From Hydrococcus rivularis NIES-593 (GTDB taxonomy: Bacteria; Cyanobacteriota; Cyanobacteriia; Cyanobacteriales; Microcystaceae), in the NCBI RefSeq assembly GCF_001904635.1, contig NZ_MRCB01000016.1, forward strand, positions 43,446-107,445: a stretch of DNA of 64,000 nucleotides, in the 5' to 3' direction. The notes below the pieces were generated by a model. The model searched no databases and had not been told where the DNA came from. It saw nothing but the letters and a program-made list of their open reading frames with translations. Both the position numbers and the translations under genes were made by a program. Positions 44,228 through 53,639 of the stretch are shown here, piece by piece (positions within the stretch are counted from its first letter, which is position 1; each line of letters opens with the position of its first letter).

Positions 44228-46384
44228 CTAAAACGAAAAAGGAATGGATAAACCGACTCCTACCCCTAGCTCATCTTGGTCGCGCCCCCTCAGTTGATGC
44301 CAGGTAGAAGAGCCAACGCGGTTCGTTAAATATACCTCTAGTTTGGGGCTATTGCCATTCTCATTTGGCTTAAGTCCCAGCAAAGCTGACGGATCCCACC
44401 TGATGCCAACAGACCAGGGAATAACATTTTTTCGTTCGTCGTCCAGGAAGGCATTGCCAGGATTGACAAAATTAGCGCCGATTTCACCGATCAAACTCAA
44501 ATCGCTGGCAAGCGGGATCGAACCTCCTAGACTAAAACCCGCAATTTCGGTGCCCAGTCGCTGGGCATAACCCCAAACCGGAGTCAACCAAACGGCAGCG
44601 CCGCCGTCAAACTCGTAATGCAAAGGGAGTGAGAGGGTGATGAGATAGAGTTGACTTTTTGCGTCGCTGTCTCCTTGGAAAATTAGGGGAACCTCTTTTG
44701 ATAAACCGAGATTGTCAAATTCATTGCGATCGTTGGCGCGGAAATTGGCGAACGGCTGATTGGTCAAGCCATAGGTTCCGGCTAAACTCGCCGTAAAGGG
44801 AGCGCCATCTGCTTGATTGAGCAGCCGAACTTTTCCGCTAAATCCCTGTTCCGACTCATCTACCTCGCCAAAGACGTAATCGAGATACACGCCCACTTCC
44901 AAATCTTTGAGCAAACCATAGCGCAACGACGTGAGAATGCCCTGACTGCCTCCTTGTAAGTTGAACAGAAATTTTCCGCTCGGCAAAGTTCCCCCATCGA
45001 AAAACCCGAATCCATCGGTAGTAATGCGCGTATCGGCTTCCGGATTAGATTGTCCAAAGCTGTCGGCATAGCGGCGGTTAGCACCAATGAAGTCGGGCAT
45101 AAAGACGATCGCCGCGCCCAAAGCCATCAAGTCTCGGTCTGCAGTCAGGGAGAGAGGACCGACGCTACCTTGGGCATTGGATGCAAAAACATCGAGACCG
45201 ATACGAGGATTGACCAGATAGCGCAAGCCGACATTATAAGCCATGGCTTGGTCTGGTTTGCCAGACTCTCGACTAATGCTGTTGTTGCCAGCAACGGGAA
45301 TGAAGGCATCTCCCCAAAGAATTATCCGAGAACCGAAGCGATAGGAAACTGCTCCCGTGAAACCAAAGGTCGTGCCAAAAGAACCTGGGTCGTCGATTGG
45401 AAGACGACTGTAGAACATGGCGTTTTCTTCTGGGAAAAAAGCCAGGGTTGGGGAAATGGTAAAGCGCAGGCGATCGTCAATCGTAGCGGTAAAGGGAAAC
45501 TGAAGACCGACGACCAAATCTTCGCTATCTCTCCTCTCGACGAGTCTGCCATCTTGTCGGGAGGAAAAAATAAAGTCTCTATTGCCCCAAGAAAGGGAAA
45601 GAACGCCGCTCAGAGCTAGCGTACCAGATGAATTTTCCCAAAATTGTTGCTTGAGATCCAGCGACAATTCTTCGTCTGCATCTAGGATGGCAATAAAATC
45701 GCCCTGGCGAGCTGGAGAAGCGCTATCTACCCTTTGGTATTCAAAGGTCAGTTCTGTGTTGTCGGTAATGCCCCAACTAAAACCAAGATTGGGATAGGCT
45801 CCAGTATCTGCCTCTAGCAACCCGTTCTCTACATACTCAGGAAGAAAGTAGACGCGATTGCGAAAATTGAAGACGAACTCTCCTTGACCTAAATGCTCTG
45901 CTGTCGGTTGCATCGGCGAGATCCGAGTTAGAGGACTCTCAGTTTCGCTTGTCCTAGGGGAGTCGTTTTCACTAGATTCGGCACTTTGTGGGAGAGACGG
46001 GAGATAATTCTGTGCGATGACATCGCCACTGGAACCAGCTAGAACGGGAAAAGCCTCAGGGAAGGTGGAGATGGTAAAAACAACCGATGGATCTGGCGTA
46101 GTGGGAAAGGATGGACTCGGAGAGCTAGAAAAATCCGACCATTGAGAAGTTGCCCAAGCATCCGTTTTTCTCTTCTCCAACCAGCGAGGAGCTTTCTCAA
46201 AGATGTTTCCTTCCCTATCTAACCATTGGGGAATGGCGAGCAGTCTATCGTTGCGATCGCCCGTTTGGTTAGAGAAAGTCAAAGGCGCTACGGGAGTTGG
46301 TTTGGGACTGGCAACTGCCTCACTGCCAATCCCACCGACCACTGCGATCGCTAGATTGGAAAGAATAAGCGTTTTAGTTGGCAT
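44228..46384 (-). CDS. Outer-membrane beta-barrel protein
   Basis: A 718-residue exported protein. Residues 1-26 are a signal peptide (AIAVVGGIGSEAVA). After a Ser/Pro/Thr-rich linker to about 160 come many alternating strands with aromatic ends (YPNLGFSWGITDNTELTFEY; YLVNPRIGLDVFASNAQG; LYLITLSLPLHYEFDG), and the chain ends in Phe (GVGLSIPFSF), the outer-membrane insertion signature. It has no LysM or SLH domain that I can see, so it differs from the major cyanobacterial porins. Substrate or role unknown. The LpxB-like gene follows after 13 bases. Confidence 0.78.
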   Translation of the reverse strand: MPTKTLILSNLAIAVVGGIGSEAVASPKPTPVAPLTFSNQTGDRNDRLLAIPQWLDREGNIFEKAPRWLEKRKTDAWATSQWSDFSSSPSPSFPTTPDPSVVFTISTFPEAFPVLAGSSGDVIAQNYLPSLPQSAESSENDSPRTSETESPLTRISPMQPTAEHLGQGEFVFNFRNRVYFLPEYVENGLLEADTGAYPNLGFSWGITDNTELTFEYQRVDSASPARQGDFIAILDADEELSLDLKQQFWENSSGTLALSGVLSLSWGNRDFIFSSRQDGRLVERRDSEDLVVGLQFPFTATIDDRLRFTISPTLAFFPEENAMFYSRLPIDDPGSFGTTFGFTGAVSYRFGSRIILWGDAFIPVAGNNSISRESGKPDQAMAYNVGLRYLVNPRIGLDVFASNAQGSVGPLSLTADRDLMALGAAIVFMPDFIGANRRYADSFGQSNPEADTRITTDGFGFFDGGTLPSGKFLFNLQGGSQGILTSLRYGLLKDLEVGVYLDYVFGEVDESEQGFSGKVRLLNQADGAPFTASLAGTYGLTNQPFANFRANDRNEFDNLGLSKEVPLIFQGDSDAKSQLYLITLSLPLHYEFDGGAAVWLTPVWGYAQRLGTEIAGFSLGGSIPLASDLSLIGEIGANFVNPGNAFLDDERKNVIPWSVGIRWDPSALLGLKPNENGNSPKLEVYLTNRVGSSTWHQLRGRDQDELGVGVGLSIPFSF

Positions 46385-46658
46385 TATCGAGCAAAGCTCT
46401 ACTTTAGTTGTTAGATGTCGCCGCGTTGCGAACTGTTCCGCTCTTTATCGATAGGAACAATCCAAATTAGCAGCTATCTTAGAACATGAAACCACAAAAA
46501 AACGATCCCCCGTAGATAGATGGGGAAGGCGGGGAGATAATTAACTACTAACCACTAACTGCTAACCAACGACCAATGACGATTTTTTTTAGGGACAAGG
46601 GAAAAGGAAAAGAGGCATACTTCTTTGCCCCCTTCCCCGAATCGCTTATCTGGCTTAT

Positions 46659-47003
46659 CTATACTTCGGCTTTATCTGCTTGTACCGACTCGGAAGCTTT
46701 AGCAGCAGACTTTTTCTGTTCCAGTTTGATGGTCAAATAGCGAATTACTTCGTCGCTCAGGCGCATGGCTCTCTCTATAGCAGCCACTTGGGTTCCATCT
46801 CCTGTGTAGTTTACTTGGACGTAAGTACCATCTTGATGTTTTGCGATCGGATAGGCAAGTCGTCTTTTTCCCCAAATTTTAATCTGAACGTCTTCTGCTT
46901 TTTGCTCGATTAATAAATCTCGATATTTATTAACTACTTGCTGCACCTGCTCTTCTGTTAAGTCTGGACGCAGGATATAAACTAATTCGTAATTGTGACT
47001 CAT
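46659..47003 (-). CDS. rpsF: 30S ribosomal protein S6
   Basis: A 114-residue ribosomal protein. The start [20 protein letters not shown] and the [20 protein letters not shown] block are the S6 signature, and the C-terminus is basic then acidic and variable. A good ribosome site AAGGAG precedes the ATG. It stands alone; the S18 and ssb genes that often follow S6 are not here. The 274-base gap downstream holds simple repeats (TAACTACTAACCACTAAC-type) and no gene. Confidence 0.96.
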   Translation of the reverse strand: MSHNYELVYILRPDLTEEQVQQVVNKYRDLLIEQKAEDVQIKIWGKRRLAYPIAKHQDGTYVQVNYTGDGTQVAAIERAMRLSDEVIRYLTIKLEQKKSAAKASESVQADKAEV

Positions 47004-47177
47004 CCAATTAATCTCCTTATGGACATGATGGCTTCTTTGTCAATAGCTAGACAAAACCAGAGACTGTTTGATATCTAGCTTTAGGTAAAGAAGCAAGGGA
47101 TTTCGATCGTATCATTTCTTTGCTGCTAATCGCCAGTCACCCAAATTTATCGATTACCTAACCCAATTTTCACAGCT

Positions 47178-47951
47178 ATGGCGCAACGCTACGTTCGAGT
47201 CAAAACTCCTCAAGGGCAAACCTACTATGGATGGCTCAATCTCAATCGCAGTGTCGAGGTTCTCGACGCGCCCCCGTGGTTGGGAGGACAGTCTAGCGAT
47301 CTGACTTTAGAACCAGATAGTTACGAACTGCTTGCGCCTTGCGCTCCTTCCAAAATCGTCGCCGTGGGGAAAAATTATCGCAATCACGCGGCAGAAATGG
47401 GAACTGCCGTCCCAGAAGAACCCCTCTTGTTCCTCAAACCGCCCACAACCGTCACGGCTAACGGTCAACCGATCTTTTATCCCAAGCAATCTCAACGAGT
47501 TGACTATGAGGGAGAATTAGCGATAGTCATCGGCGATCGCGCCAAAGACTGTACCCTAGAACAAGCGCTGAGTAAAATCTGGGGCTATACCATTGCCAAC
47601 GATGTTACGGCGCGCGACTTGCAGAGCAAAGACGTTCAATGGACGAGAGCCAAGGGATTTGATAGCTTTTGTCCCCTCGGACCTTGGATCGTTCGCGAGT
47701 TGAGTGCGGGGGCGCAGTTACAAACCTTTTTGAACGATGCTCCCGAACCGCAACAATCCGCGTTGATTAGCGATATGGTATTCTCGCCTGAGTTTTTAGT
47801 GTCCTATATCTCCCAAATCATGACTTTACTGCCAGGGGATGTGGTGTTAACCGGAACGCCAGCCGGAATTGGTCCGATGCAAGTCGGCGATCGCGTTCGC
47901 GTAGAAATTGAGGGGATCGGTTCCCTAGAAAATTTTGTGGCTGCTAGGTAG
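47178..47951 (+). CDS. Fumarylacetoacetate hydrolase family protein
   Basis: A 257-residue metal-dependent hydrolase or decarboxylase. Family features: KIVAVGKNYRNHAAEMG (near 61-77), LLFLKPPTTVTANG, the metal-binding YEGELAIVIGDRAKD (near 113-127) and the TARDLQSKDVQWTRAKGFDSF block, ending VVLTGTPAGIGPM. The acid residues of the site (Glu115, Glu117, Asp near 147) are in place. Substrates range from acylpyruvates to oxaloacetate; the actual one is unknown. It is convergent with the Tic20 gene 15 bases away. Confidence 0.92.
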   Translation: MAQRYVRVKTPQGQTYYGWLNLNRSVEVLDAPPWLGGQSSDLTLEPDSYELLAPCAPSKIVAVGKNYRNHAAEMGTAVPEEPLLFLKPPTTVTANGQPIFYPKQSQRVDYEGELAIVIGDRAKDCTLEQALSKIWGYTIANDVTARDLQSKDVQWTRAKGFDSFCPLGPWIVRELSAGAQLQTFLNDAPEPQQSALISDMVFSPEFLVSYISQIMTLLPGDVVLTGTPAGIGPMQVGDRVRVEIEGIGSLENFVAAR

Positions 47952-47966
47952 GCGCTCCTCCAAAAG

Positions 47967-48494
47967 CTATCGCACCATGGCATAGGCTTGTTCGGAAATT
48001 ATTGGAACTTCTGGATACAAACCCCGAATACACTGAAAAATTGAATAAAAAGAAGAACCTGCCACAAACAAAAAAATCAGAATGCTAATCGTATTGCCCA
48101 AAAGAGAACCCGACCAAGCCGAATCGCCAGCTATCACTCCAGAGAATGCTTGTTGTGAAATGCCAAAAAGGGATAGAACCAAACGGCATAGCGCGGCAAA
48201 AACTGATAGCAATAATGCTTGCATTGCATTGTAGCGAAGAAAGTGAATCAATTTGGGATTTTGAGCGATCCCTGCATATAACCAAATAAAAATTGCCAAT
48301 GCAACGATAGGAAATCCGCCGACTCCCAGATAATAAAATTGCAGCAGGGGCGACAAGGGAATCAACAGCCACAGTAGTGGCGGAAAGAAAGCGAACAAAT
48401 AAATCCCAAAAGGAATCACTTCTATCAGAGGCACTAGATAAGTTAAGCAGGCGAATAATTTATCTTTAGCTTTGGGCGAACCGCGCCAAACCAT
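47967..48494 (-). CDS. Tic20 family protein
   Basis: A 175-residue protein with four membrane helices. It starts MVWRGSPKAKDKLFACLTYL and has HFLRYNAMQALLLSVFAAL near 99-117, the hallmark of Tic20 proteins. In plastids Tic20 is part of the import channel of the inner envelope; in cyanobacteria the role is not settled. Nothing nearby suggests a partner. Length and topology are normal. Confidence 0.9.
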   Translation of the reverse strand: MVWRGSPKAKDKLFACLTYLVPLIEVIPFGIYLFAFFPPLLWLLIPLSPLLQFYYLGVGGFPIVALAIFIWLYAGIAQNPKLIHFLRYNAMQALLLSVFAALCRLVLSLFGISQQAFSGVIAGDSAWSGSLLGNTISILIFLFVAGSSFYSIFQCIRGLYPEVPIISEQAYAMVR

Positions 48495-48638
48495 TACCTG
48501 GTCTCCTATGAAAACTTTAGAAAAACCTAGAAGCTTAATAGCTTTTTAGTCAGTTTGTTTATCATTATAGGCAATGCGCCGATGCTGTTGGGCGAGCGGC
48601 GATTTTGCAGTTCCCCAATTTTCAAGATTTTAAATAAC

Positions 48639-48842
48639 TCAATTGCCATCGATATTAGCTAGCACGAAGCCCATCTGACATTCATAGAGTTCGGAGCTGT
48701 GGCGATCGGCTTTAGCCAGAGAATGACCGCAGCCAAGTTTTCCGTGATGCCAGCGAGGCAATCCGTGGCTATTGGCAAGCAAACAACCCGAACAAACTTG
48801 TTGTGTAGAAATGATTTGTTCGTCAGTTAGAATCACTAGCAT
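48639..48842 (-). CDS. Small cysteine-rich protein
   Basis: A 67-residue protein with Cys17, Cys20, Cys38 and Cys55, plus His32, His33 and His40, which could form a metal site. The N-terminus MLVILTDEQIISTQQVC runs directly into the CxxC. It resembles small cyanobacterial hypothetical proteins, but I cannot name the family. It stands alone with about 220 bases to the next gene. No ribosome site is obvious. Confidence 0.6.
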   Translation of the reverse strand: MLVILTDEQIISTQQVCSGCLLANSHGLPRWHHGKLGCGHSLAKADRHSSELYECQMGFVLANIDGN

Positions 48843-49070
48843 GACACCATTCCTCGATCCCCAATGCTGCTGAATTTATTGTAATCCTCGCTCCAGGCAC
48901 TAGAGGCAAGATTGTCATACAGCTTAATCAGAACTTTAAAAAATAGCAGTATTGTTTAATACATGTGCCCCTGAATTCAAAAAACTAGCAGTTCGTAATA
49001 ATCTGTAATATGATGGGAGTAATGCGAATAGTTTTTTAGACAATAGAGTGGCAAAAAGGGGGTGAAGTCC

Positions 49071-49403
49071 GTGTTAAAGAAGGTAAAGCCTCATAACCCC
49101 GAAGTGGTTGACCTAACAGAAAGCATTATGCTTCGTACTGCCATTGCTCGGGAGAACCACGCTGCGCTTCGTTCTGGATTTGCTGGCTATCCACCCAATC
49201 CGCGCTGGAACGTGACCAAGTTTCGCGCTTGGAAGACGGGTCGTCAGTTGAAAGAAGCCCTAGAACACGGCGAGATGGTAGTGCGATCGACAGACTGTAT
49301 GTTAGTGCCAGCCCAAGACCAAGGAAACGGTACAGACGAAGAAGTCCGAAGTTCGCAATGGATTGACTTTTTCTCGCACAAGCAATTGGTACTGGCTGCG
49401 TAG
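49071..49403 (+). CDS. Conserved hypothetical protein
   Basis: A 110-residue soluble protein, not recognised. It is basic in the first half (LKKVKPHNPE, then RENHAALRSGFAGYPPNPRW) and has a middle helix GRQLKEALEHGEMVV. The start at GTG 49071 is chosen because AAGGGGGTGA (49056-49065), an almost perfect anti-16S match, lies six bases before it; GTG 49062 lies inside that site. A TATA-like AT-rich stretch upstream (48990-49030) may hold the promoter. The S9 peptidase gene follows after 82 bases and may be co-transcribed. Confidence 0.65.
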   Translation: MLKKVKPHNPEVVDLTESIMLRTAIARENHAALRSGFAGYPPNPRWNVTKFRAWKTGRQLKEALEHGEMVVRSTDCMLVPAQDQGNGTDEEVRSSQWIDFFSHKQLVLAA

Positions 49404-49485
49404 ATAGAAAAAACGTTAATTTAGAGAGACGGTTATCATAAAAGACGATATCCGCTCTTTTTTTGAAGCCGATCGGCAACGCATC

Positions 49486-51381
49486 ATGACTGAGAAGGTT
49501 ACTCAATCCGATCCCAAACTTCCGCCTTTGATTCCTCGCGAAATCCTGTTTGGCAACCCCCAACGCAGCAGTCCACGTATATCAAGCGATGGTAAGTATT
49601 TAGCCTATATTGCCCCCGACGACAAAAATGTCTTGCAAGTTTGGTTGCGGACTCTGGGGCAGGAGGACGATCGCAAGCTAACCGACGATAAAAAACGGGG
49701 GATTCGGGCTTATTTCTGGACGTATAATCCCGAACAGCTCATCTATCTACAAGATTCGGATGGAGATGAAAATTTCCACCTTTACTCGGTCAATATTCAG
49801 ACCAATATCGTTCGAGATTTAACGCCATTTCAAGGCGTGAAAGCACAAGTAATCGATCTCGATCCCGACTTTCCCGATGAAATTCTCGTCGGACTCAATC
49901 TTAATAACCCAGAGAAATTTGATGTTTATCGCATTAACCTAAAAAATGGTGCAGTCGAATTCGACACTGACAATCCAGGCAATATCGTCGGCTGGACGGC
50001 GAATGCACAGTTTCAAATTCTCGCTGCTGCCGCGGCTACGCCCGATGGGGGTTCCGATCTACTGTATCGCGAAACGCGCGATCGCCCTTGGGAAATTCTC
50101 CGTCACTGGGGGCCCGACGATACGGGGGGAGCAATTAGTTTTTCTAGCGATAACAAAACCTTATATATTTTAGGCTCTCACGATGCCAATACCCAGCGGT
50201 TAATCGCTTTGGATTTAGCTACCAGACAAGAGACGGTTATTGCTGAGGACGAACAGTACGATATCGGCGGGATCGTAACTCATCCGACCAAGCGTCACAT
50301 CCAAGCAGTTTCCTTTTACAAAGATAAGGTGCATTGGCAAATTCTCGATGAAAGTATTGCCGCAGATTTTGAGGCATTAGCTAAAGTGCGCCCTGGAGAA
50401 TTCTCGATGACTAGCCGGGATTTGGCCGATGAAAATTGGATTGTCGCTTACCTCACCGACGATGGTCCGGTTTATTACTATCTCTACAATCGAGCCTCGA
50501 AATCGAGTACCTTACTCTTTAGCAATCGACCAGAATTAGAAGAGTTACCCCTGTCGTCGATGCAACCCATTTCTTATCAGGCACGAGATGGATTAACCAT
50601 TTATGGATACTTAACCTTGCCGATCGCGGGAAAAGCTCCCTATCCTGCGGTTCTTCTCGTCCATGGCGGTCCTTGGGCAAGGGATACCTGGGGATACGAC
50701 CCACAGGTACAATGGCTGGCTAATCGCGGTTATGCGGTCCTACAGGTGAATTTTCGAGGGTCTACTGGCTATGGGAAAGCTTTTCTCAATGCAGGGAATC
50801 GTCAGTGGGCGGCAGCAATGCACGACGATTTGATCGATGGGGTCAATTGGTTAGTCGAACAGGGAATTGCCGATCGCGATCGGATTGCAATTATGGGCGG
50901 TTCTTATGGGGGCTATGCAACTTTGGTGGGATTGACCTTTACGCCAGAGGTATTCGCCTGCGGGGTGGATATTGTCGGACCGAGTAATATTATCACGTTG
51001 TTACAAAGCTTTCCCCCCTACTGGAAACCGATGACGGCGATGTTTGAACATCGGGTAGGGAATTTGGAGACCCAAGAGGAGTTTCTCAAATCGCGATCGC
51101 CCCTCTTTTTTGTGGATAAAATTCAAAAGCCATTGCTAATCGCACAGGGTGCGAACGATCCCCGTGTCAAGCAAGCAGAAAGCGAACAAATCGTTGAAGC
51201 GATGCGTCAAGCCGGTAAACCCGTTAAATATGTTCTTTATACCGATGAAGGACATGGATTTGCTCGCCCGGAAAACCGCTTGCATTTTTACGCGATCGCT
51301 GAAGAGTTCCTGGCACAATATTTAGGAGGACAATTTGAACCCGTGGGAGACATTAAAGGTCACTCAGGAATTGTCAAATAA
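49486..51381 (+). CDS. S9 family serine peptidase (prolyl oligopeptidase/acylaminoacyl-peptidase type)
   Basis: A 631-residue cytoplasmic peptidase. Residues 20-370 form a beta-propeller of repeated strands (SSDGKYLAYIAPDDKNV, then SFSSDNKTLYILGS), which limits entry to short peptides. Residues 380-625 are the alpha/beta hydrolase: oxyanion region VHGGPWARDTWGYDP, nucleophile Ser473 in GGSYGGYAT, Asp558 in GANDPRVKQAES and His590 in DEGHGFARPENR. It should cleave or trim oligopeptides or acyl-peptides. No signal peptide. A strong hairpin follows the stop codon. Confidence 0.93.
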   Translation: MTEKVTQSDPKLPPLIPREILFGNPQRSSPRISSDGKYLAYIAPDDKNVLQVWLRTLGQEDDRKLTDDKKRGIRAYFWTYNPEQLIYLQDSDGDENFHLYSVNIQTNIVRDLTPFQGVKAQVIDLDPDFPDEILVGLNLNNPEKFDVYRINLKNGAVEFDTDNPGNIVGWTANAQFQILAAAAATPDGGSDLLYRETRDRPWEILRHWGPDDTGGAISFSSDNKTLYILGSHDANTQRLIALDLATRQETVIAEDEQYDIGGIVTHPTKRHIQAVSFYKDKVHWQILDESIAADFEALAKVRPGEFSMTSRDLADENWIVAYLTDDGPVYYYLYNRASKSSTLLFSNRPELEELPLSSMQPISYQARDGLTIYGYLTLPIAGKAPYPAVLLVHGGPWARDTWGYDPQVQWLANRGYAVLQVNFRGSTGYGKAFLNAGNRQWAAAMHDDLIDGVNWLVEQGIADRDRIAIMGGSYGGYATLVGLTFTPEVFACGVDIVGPSNIITLLQSFPPYWKPMTAMFEHRVGNLETQEEFLKSRSPLFFVDKIQKPLLIAQGANDPRVKQAESEQIVEAMRQAGKPVKYVLYTDEGHGFARPENRLHFYAIAEEFLAQYLGGQFEPVGDIKGHSGIVK

Positions 51382-51413
51382 TTCATAGCGATCGCGCAAA
51401 TTTTGTAGAGTAG

Positions 51414-51435
51414 GGGTGCAAAGTAATTTGCACCC
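51414..51435. terminator. Hairpin terminator after the S9 peptidase gene
   Basis: GGGTGCAAA, loop GTAA, TTTGCACCC: a perfect 9-bp stem starting 33 bases after the stop. TTAAC follows rather than a long T run. The same GTGCAAA/TTTGCAC type is a dispersed cyanobacterial repeat. Confidence 0.6.
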
Positions 51436-51486
51436 TTAACAGGTATAATTTGATGATTCTATTTTGCTTGATATTGCTGATTGGCA

Positions 51487-53208
51487 ATGATAAAAATACC
51501 CAAGATAGTTTGGCTGAGTTTGAGCTTAGCTTTTTCTATATTCTATAGTTGTTTGGGATTGCAACAAGCTTTTAGTAGCGAATATATCGTTCAAGATGAT
51601 GCGCGGCAGCATGTTTTTTGGATGATGCGATTTATCGATCCAGCGTTATTCCCTAACGATTTTATTGCTGATTATTTTCAATCGGTTGCTCCCTTAGCAT
51701 ACAAAACGATTTACCAATTAGCAGCAGCGATCGGCATTAATCCTCTATTTTTTAATAAAATATTGCCTCTATTTATTGGATTAATTACTACTTTTTACTG
51801 TTTTGCTTTTTCTCTAGAAATATTGCCATTGCCAGGGACAGCATTTATCTCTTCCTTAGTTCTCAATCAAAATCTCTGGATGAAAGATGATTTGGTTTCT
51901 GCAACTCCTAGAGCATTTTCTTATGTATTAATTCTAGCTTTTTTATATTATTTATCCCGTCGTTATTTAGTTCCTGTTTTAATCGCGATCGCTCTAATAG
52001 GACTAATTTATCCTCACTGCATTTTTCTGGCTGGCGGTCTTCTAATTATTCGATTATTTAAAAAGAAAGAAAAAGGTTTTTATTTATCTCAAAATCCTCA
52101 AGATTATCGCTTCTGCTTTTTGGGGTTAGGGGTGGCATTTCTTGTCATGCTTCCCTATGCTCTCAGTCATTCTGTTTTCGATCCAATTATTACTGTCGCT
52201 CAAGCTAAACAATTGCCAGAATTTTTACCCGGAGGACGAACTGAGTTCTTTTCTCAAAGACTCGACGAATATTTCATCTATGGCAAACGCAGTGGGATGT
52301 TTCCCATGTATCCATTTATTCCCCTAACTCTTGTAAGTGGGGTGTTTTTACCATTACTGCTCAAATTTCCCTCGCGGTTTCCCTTGGTGAAGCGAATTCA
52401 ACCTAATATTATTCTTCTTCCTCAACTCCTTTTTGGATCGTTGGGTATGTTTTTTATTGCTCATGCTTTTATATTTAGATTGCATCTTCCCAACCGTTAC
52501 ACTGCTTATAGCTTTCGGATTATTATTGCATTATCAACAGGAATTACTTTATCCTTAATTTTAGATGCTTTATTGAATTGGGTAGCCAAAAAAACGATAT
52601 CTTTTTCGAGAAGACGACAAGTCATCGCCCTTAGTTTTATTGGTTTAATTGTTGGAGCAATTCTTTTTTATCCCAACACAATGAAACGATTTCCAATCAC
52701 GCTTTATGTCGAAGGAAACGAACCAAAGCTATATGAGTTTTTTAAGCAACAACCTAAAGATATCCTCATCGCTTCTCTTGCCGAAGATACTAATAGTAAT
52801 TTACCATCTTTTACTCAGCGATCGATTTTCATCGGTAGAGAATATTCGATCCCCTATCATTGGGGTTACTATAGAAAATTTCGTCAAAGAGCGATCGCTT
52901 TAATCCAAACTCAGTATAGTTCTAGTTTAGAAGAAGTAAAACGGTTCATCAAAAACCATCATATCGATTTCTTTTTGCTGGATAAAAATGCTTTTACTCC
53001 TGAATATTTAGCCGATAATTCCTGGCTGCAACAATTTCAACCCTATGCAAAACAAGCCCAACAAAGATTAGAACGAGGAAATCTTCCAATTCTGGCAAAC
53101 TTTATCAAAGATTGCTCTGTATTTGAGACAAAATATCGAGTAGTTTTATCGGCAAAATGTATCTCAGGATCGACTTCTAAAAGAATGTCTAAAAATCAGG
53201 CAATTTAA
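51487..53208 (+). CDS. Polytopic membrane protein, GT-C-like
   Basis: A 573-residue protein with about ten membrane helices and a soluble C-terminal part of 130 residues. The first loop has YIVQDDARQHVFWMMRFIDP, with Asp-Asp early after helix 1, as in GT-C transferases, but I do not recognise the family. Loops contain SATPRAFSYVL and LPNRYTAYSF. It may be a sugar transferase of cell-surface glycan synthesis. ATG 51487 is used rather than TTG 51481. The base composition is AT-rich compared with the preceding peptidase gene. Confidence 0.75.
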   Translation: MIKIPKIVWLSLSLAFSIFYSCLGLQQAFSSEYIVQDDARQHVFWMMRFIDPALFPNDFIADYFQSVAPLAYKTIYQLAAAIGINPLFFNKILPLFIGLITTFYCFAFSLEILPLPGTAFISSLVLNQNLWMKDDLVSATPRAFSYVLILAFLYYLSRRYLVPVLIAIALIGLIYPHCIFLAGGLLIIRLFKKKEKGFYLSQNPQDYRFCFLGLGVAFLVMLPYALSHSVFDPIITVAQAKQLPEFLPGGRTEFFSQRLDEYFIYGKRSGMFPMYPFIPLTLVSGVFLPLLLKFPSRFPLVKRIQPNIILLPQLLFGSLGMFFIAHAFIFRLHLPNRYTAYSFRIIIALSTGITLSLILDALLNWVAKKTISFSRRRQVIALSFIGLIVGAILFYPNTMKRFPITLYVEGNEPKLYEFFKQQPKDILIASLAEDTNSNLPSFTQRSIFIGREYSIPYHWGYYRKFRQRAIALIQTQYSSSLEEVKRFIKNHHIDFFLLDKNAFTPEYLADNSWLQQFQPYAKQAQQRLERGNLPILANFIKDCSVFETKYRVVLSAKCISGSTSKRMSKNQAI

Positions 53209-53350
53209 GATTTTTTTTAACTAATCATCAATTGCTAATAAGGTGACAACGAGACCAGAAAGCTTGTTGGATAATGATCGTAGTCCTAAGACCTTTCTGA
53301 TAAAATGAGGACTTATATCATTTTTCATTCATTAATGACAGAGATGGTCG

Positions 53351-53432
53351 ATCGCCCTCACCCCCAACCCCTCTCCCAAACTGGGAAAAGGGAAAAAGAT
53401 GTCGATCGCGAAAACCTGAAAATTGGTATAAT
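53351..53432. repeat. Dispersed repeat A, copy 2
   Basis: Matches 12677-12760: ATCGCCCTCACCCCCAACCC at the start, then GTCGATCGCGAAAACCTG and AAAATTGGTATAAT at the end. In a 685-base gap that also holds repeat C and a pseudogene. Confidence 0.85.
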
Positions 53433-53600
53433 ACCATTTTTGCGAAGCCGCCGCACGCTCCTTGAACCGCTTCAAGAAGAACGGCGGATTTTGGATTGAA
53501 AAGTAAGGGCGCTTCGATCTAAAAATGCGAGAGGCTTCACACAGAACTGCTGACTAATTGCGAATCGATCGTTGCCAATTGCCAATTGCGAATTGGTAGA

Positions 53601-53635
53601 AGATGTTTCGCTTCGCTATCGCTACGCTCAACATG
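53601..53635. repeat. Dispersed repeat C, copy 2
   Basis: AGATGTTTCGCTTCGCTATC then GCTACGCTCAACATG. It ends within five bases of the open part of the HD-domain pseudogene, so it may mark the breakpoint that removed the gene's front. Confidence 0.85.
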
Positions 53636-53639
53636 ACAA

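Noticed and set aside
45050..45619. Plus-strand 189-codon frame
   Set aside because: Lies wholly inside the outer-membrane barrel gene, has no domain, and its composition is what the opposite strand would produce.
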